From Candidatus Uhrbacteria bacterium (GTDB taxonomy: Bacteria > Patescibacteriota > Patescibacteriia > JACQRZ01): a stretch of DNA of 5,246 bases. The stretch covers positions 1 through 5,246 of the forward strand of contig JACQRZ010000043.1 of assembly GCA_016206235.1 (NCBI GenBank), read 5' to 3'. The position numbers were made by a program, and so were the translations under genes. This document shows positions 5,216 through 5,246 of this stretch, piece by piece. Position 1 is the stretch's first letter, and each line of letters opens with the position of its first letter. Below the pieces are notes generated by a model. That model saw only the letters and a list, made by a program, of their open reading frames with translations. It did not search any database and was not told the DNA's origin.

Positions 5216-5246
5216 CGATACTCCAAAAACGTCTAGTCATTATTAT

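Overview
The window is a compact stretch in which every gene lies on the + strand. The style is that of an uncultivated Candidate Phyla Radiation (Patescibacteria, Parcubacteria-like) bacterium. I base this on the gene types (minimal type IV pilus parts next to glycosyltransferases), the moderate GC content, the absence of recognisable Shine-Dalgarno sequences, and junctions filled with short GAATTTCG-type repeats, which I recall as common in such genomes. This placement is inference. TGA ends three of the five genes, so the code is the standard bacterial one and not the UGA=Gly code of Gracilibacteria/SR1.

Layout. Bases 1-36 hold a GAATTTCG-type repeat. Bases 43-816 encode a PilD-type prepilin peptidase with both zinc CxxC pairs and the GxGD aspartate. 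Its stop overlaps (ATGA) the start of a GspH/FimT-like pseudopilin (813-1424), the kind of substrate PilD cleaves. A 63-base junction of inverted and tandem repeats follows. Next is a family 2 glycosyltransferase (1488-2585) carrying an in-frame palindromic repeat. A 190-base junction is nearly filled by a hairpin-rich inverted-repeat unit (2586-2771). Two family 4 GT-B glycosyltransferases follow (2776-3981 and 3995-5200), each with an intact EX7E motif. At the right edge a hairpin with an A-tract on its left reads as an intrinsic terminator for the - strand, implying a convergent gene just outside.

Function. The first two genes process and supply pilus-like filaments. The three glycosyltransferases probably build one surface glycan. 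Whether that glycan decorates the pilin is not shown by the sequence; only linkage suggests it.

The most striking theme is where the short repeats sit. They end just before start codons (43, 1488, 2776) or lie inside reading frames (821-852 in the prepilin leader, 1585-1604 in the GT2). The heptamer array in the prepilin leader is the best candidate for something functional: gain or loss of a single 7-base unit would shift the frame and truncate the protein, as in a phase-variable contingency locus.
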